From Torreya grandis (lineage: Eukaryota; Streptophyta; Pinopsida; Cupressales; Taxaceae): a stretch of 64,000 bases of DNA. The translations under genes were made by a program, and so were the position numbers. Shown in pieces: positions 59,975-64,000 of the stretch. The stretch spans positions 496,001 to 560,000 of the forward strand of contig JARHVA010000123.1 of the NCBI GenBank assembly GCA_037957365.1, in the 5' to 3' direction. Under the pieces are notes generated by a model. It was not told the origin of the DNA. It made no database searches and was given only the letters and a program-made list of their open reading frames with translations. Within the stretch, counting starts at the first letter, position 1. The number at the start of each line of letters is the position of its first letter.

Positions 59975-61435
59975 TACCTAGATAGATATCCCATATATGT
60001 ATGGAAATTCTAATTATATATGGGGGGATGGGGGAGGAGGCTGAGGAACTATTGATTTAAGCACTCATTCAATAAGTTGAAGTTGAGGGTTGGGGAGGCC
60101 GATCATGTTATGCATATAATTAGTTATCGTAGTTAGGGCTTGACTTGTAGGTGTTGTAGTTGTATTTGAATCAATAATTTTAGTGGGGGTCTAATATATA
60201 GTGGTATTGACTAGTATATTGTATTGACTACTCTGGTTAGGTCACTAGTATTGAATATTGGCATATATGAATCAAGGGATGAAGGAATTGACATAATGGG
60301 CTGGGATTTAAATGAAGGATAATAGAGGTATGGGATGGCCAAACATATACGATGGAAGGTAGGATTGCCCACAATAAATAGATGATCCACTCAACTAGCT
60401 TTAGAGCAGGGTTGAGAGTCCCTATATCTCCATGGATTTAAAGGTGGGGGGAGTCAAGGGGGTAGTTTCATTTATGTTATTGAACTCAACTGATATATAA
60501 GGGTAAGGGCTTGACCTGCCAATAGTTAAAAACTAGATCCATTATGAAAGCCATCCATTAAGGGCTATAGTGATGACCCATTGGGTGGGTTCAGCCAAGG
60601 TCCAAGGCCTTTATGATTGGATTGATAGCCAAATTGGTCCAGGGGAGCACATGCATATTATTGAGAGGTTAAGTCTATCTCGTAAGAGTAGAACATATGG
60701 TAAGGTTGATGACAAAGACCAATCATCATGGGATACATGATTTATTGAAGTGCATATGGGTCTTAGGATGTAAAAGTAAGGGCAAAGGAATCTTTGTTTA
60801 ATTAAGGGAAGTGTGGATGAGGAGCTATTATACTAGAGGATTTGTCTTGGATTTTTTGACAAGAATAGAATGAAGAACATCTAGCATTCCTTGAAAGTGG
60901 AAGCAAATAAGATATGATTCCTTCATCTCTCTAAAAACCAATAGTAATGCATTGATTGGACTGAACCCTATACTATGCTCACTACTCTATCATATGATAG
61001 TGACTATAGACTATCAGATATATATGAGTTAGGATCCAATTTAAGTAATGAGACTTGGCCACCCCATCAATTGATGATAAATAAAAACCTCAAGAAACTA
61101 GGTCCACTCCCCAACTCAACAGTTCAACTCATTTAATTTTGACCCACTATAGGCTATTGAACCACTCAAAAGGAGGTACATGTATCCCTCTATCTATATA
61201 TGGGACATGGGCCTACCAACTATACCCAACTAGACTATATAGATATACTTGCCACTCAACTACTTCAATGAGGCAATCAAGGGAGAGGGGGCTAATTTAA
61301 ATTAAATAGGAGGAACTCAACCCATTGACCTACTTACTATATAGATAAATGTTATATATATTCAATTGACACTCCTCAAGAACCTACAAGATCTTGCTAG
61401 GGGGAAGAGGCTACTTCATATAGGCATCAACCACA
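59975..61435. other. Low-complexity TATATAG/G-rich zone, no gene seen
   Basis: Noncoding. No transposon proteins read on either strand. Confidence 0.45.

Positions 61436-64000
<2,565 letters not shown>

Overview
This window looks like nuclear DNA of a seed plant, and it is almost entirely decayed, nested retrotransposon DNA. The evidence is a plant-type LINE with a DUF4283/zinc-knuckle ORF1, Tat-like Ty3/gypsy elements with long LTRs, plant gene relics (an AIG1/IAN GTPase exon and a SWIM-finger protein), low GC and no bacterial gene organisation. The great age and nesting of the repeats would suit a large gymnosperm-like genome, but nothing seen decides the lineage. I see no intact host gene, rRNA, tRNA or CRISPR array.

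Layout. 1-1892 (minus): a LINE with ORF1 in one frame broken by four stops, and the start of the ORF2 endonuclease, running off the left edge. 1.9-11 kb: A-rich and unique-looking DNA with a duplicated lysine-rich segment (3.0-4.1 kb), a perfect 75-bp tandem duplication, an AIG1-type GTPase pseudo-exon with splice sites (9863-10133, minus) and one CpG-richer unassigned ORF (10646-10948, minus). 11-16.9 kb: AT-rich DNA with a 1.06-kb segment present twice, a palindromic MITE-like element and blocks of a 96-bp tandem repeat. 16.96-20.9 kb: RT-RNase H-integrase of gypsy element 1, which lacks gag and protease. Its 3' region is split by gypsy element 2.

Element 2 (20915-31831) has complete 2.3-kb LTRs, a near-matching 5-bp target duplication, a primer-binding site and the order gag - protease - archaeal-type RNase H - RT - RNase H - integrase. 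The extra RNase H domain lies upstream of RT. In the Tat/Ogre elements I know it lies between RNase H and integrase. This is the best candidate here for something undescribed.

Element 3 (34096-44048) is younger, with LTRs only a few percent apart and a perfect TCTGA duplication. It is a gag-only, non-autonomous LTR element whose long gag frame carries three CHHC knuckle motifs. It is inserted inside the primer-binding site of an older minus-strand element of Ty1/copia type. Its noncoding part holds two copies of a conserved hairpin and many GACGTC-type palindromes.

44-48.2 kb: flank of that older element with a perfect 110-bp tandem duplication, a SWIM zinc-finger pseudogene (46126-47087) and a solo LTR with perfect TAAGG duplications (47093-48229). 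48.2-64 kb: no intact genes. It holds a second copy of the MITE-like palindrome, a 10-kb zone dominated by TATATAG and G-rich tracts with microsatellites and internal duplications, and a scrambled gypsy remnant in which an RNase H fragment precedes an RT fragment. Reading order of events: element 1 inserted first, element 2 later inside its 3' LTR region, and element 3 most recently among the dated elements.
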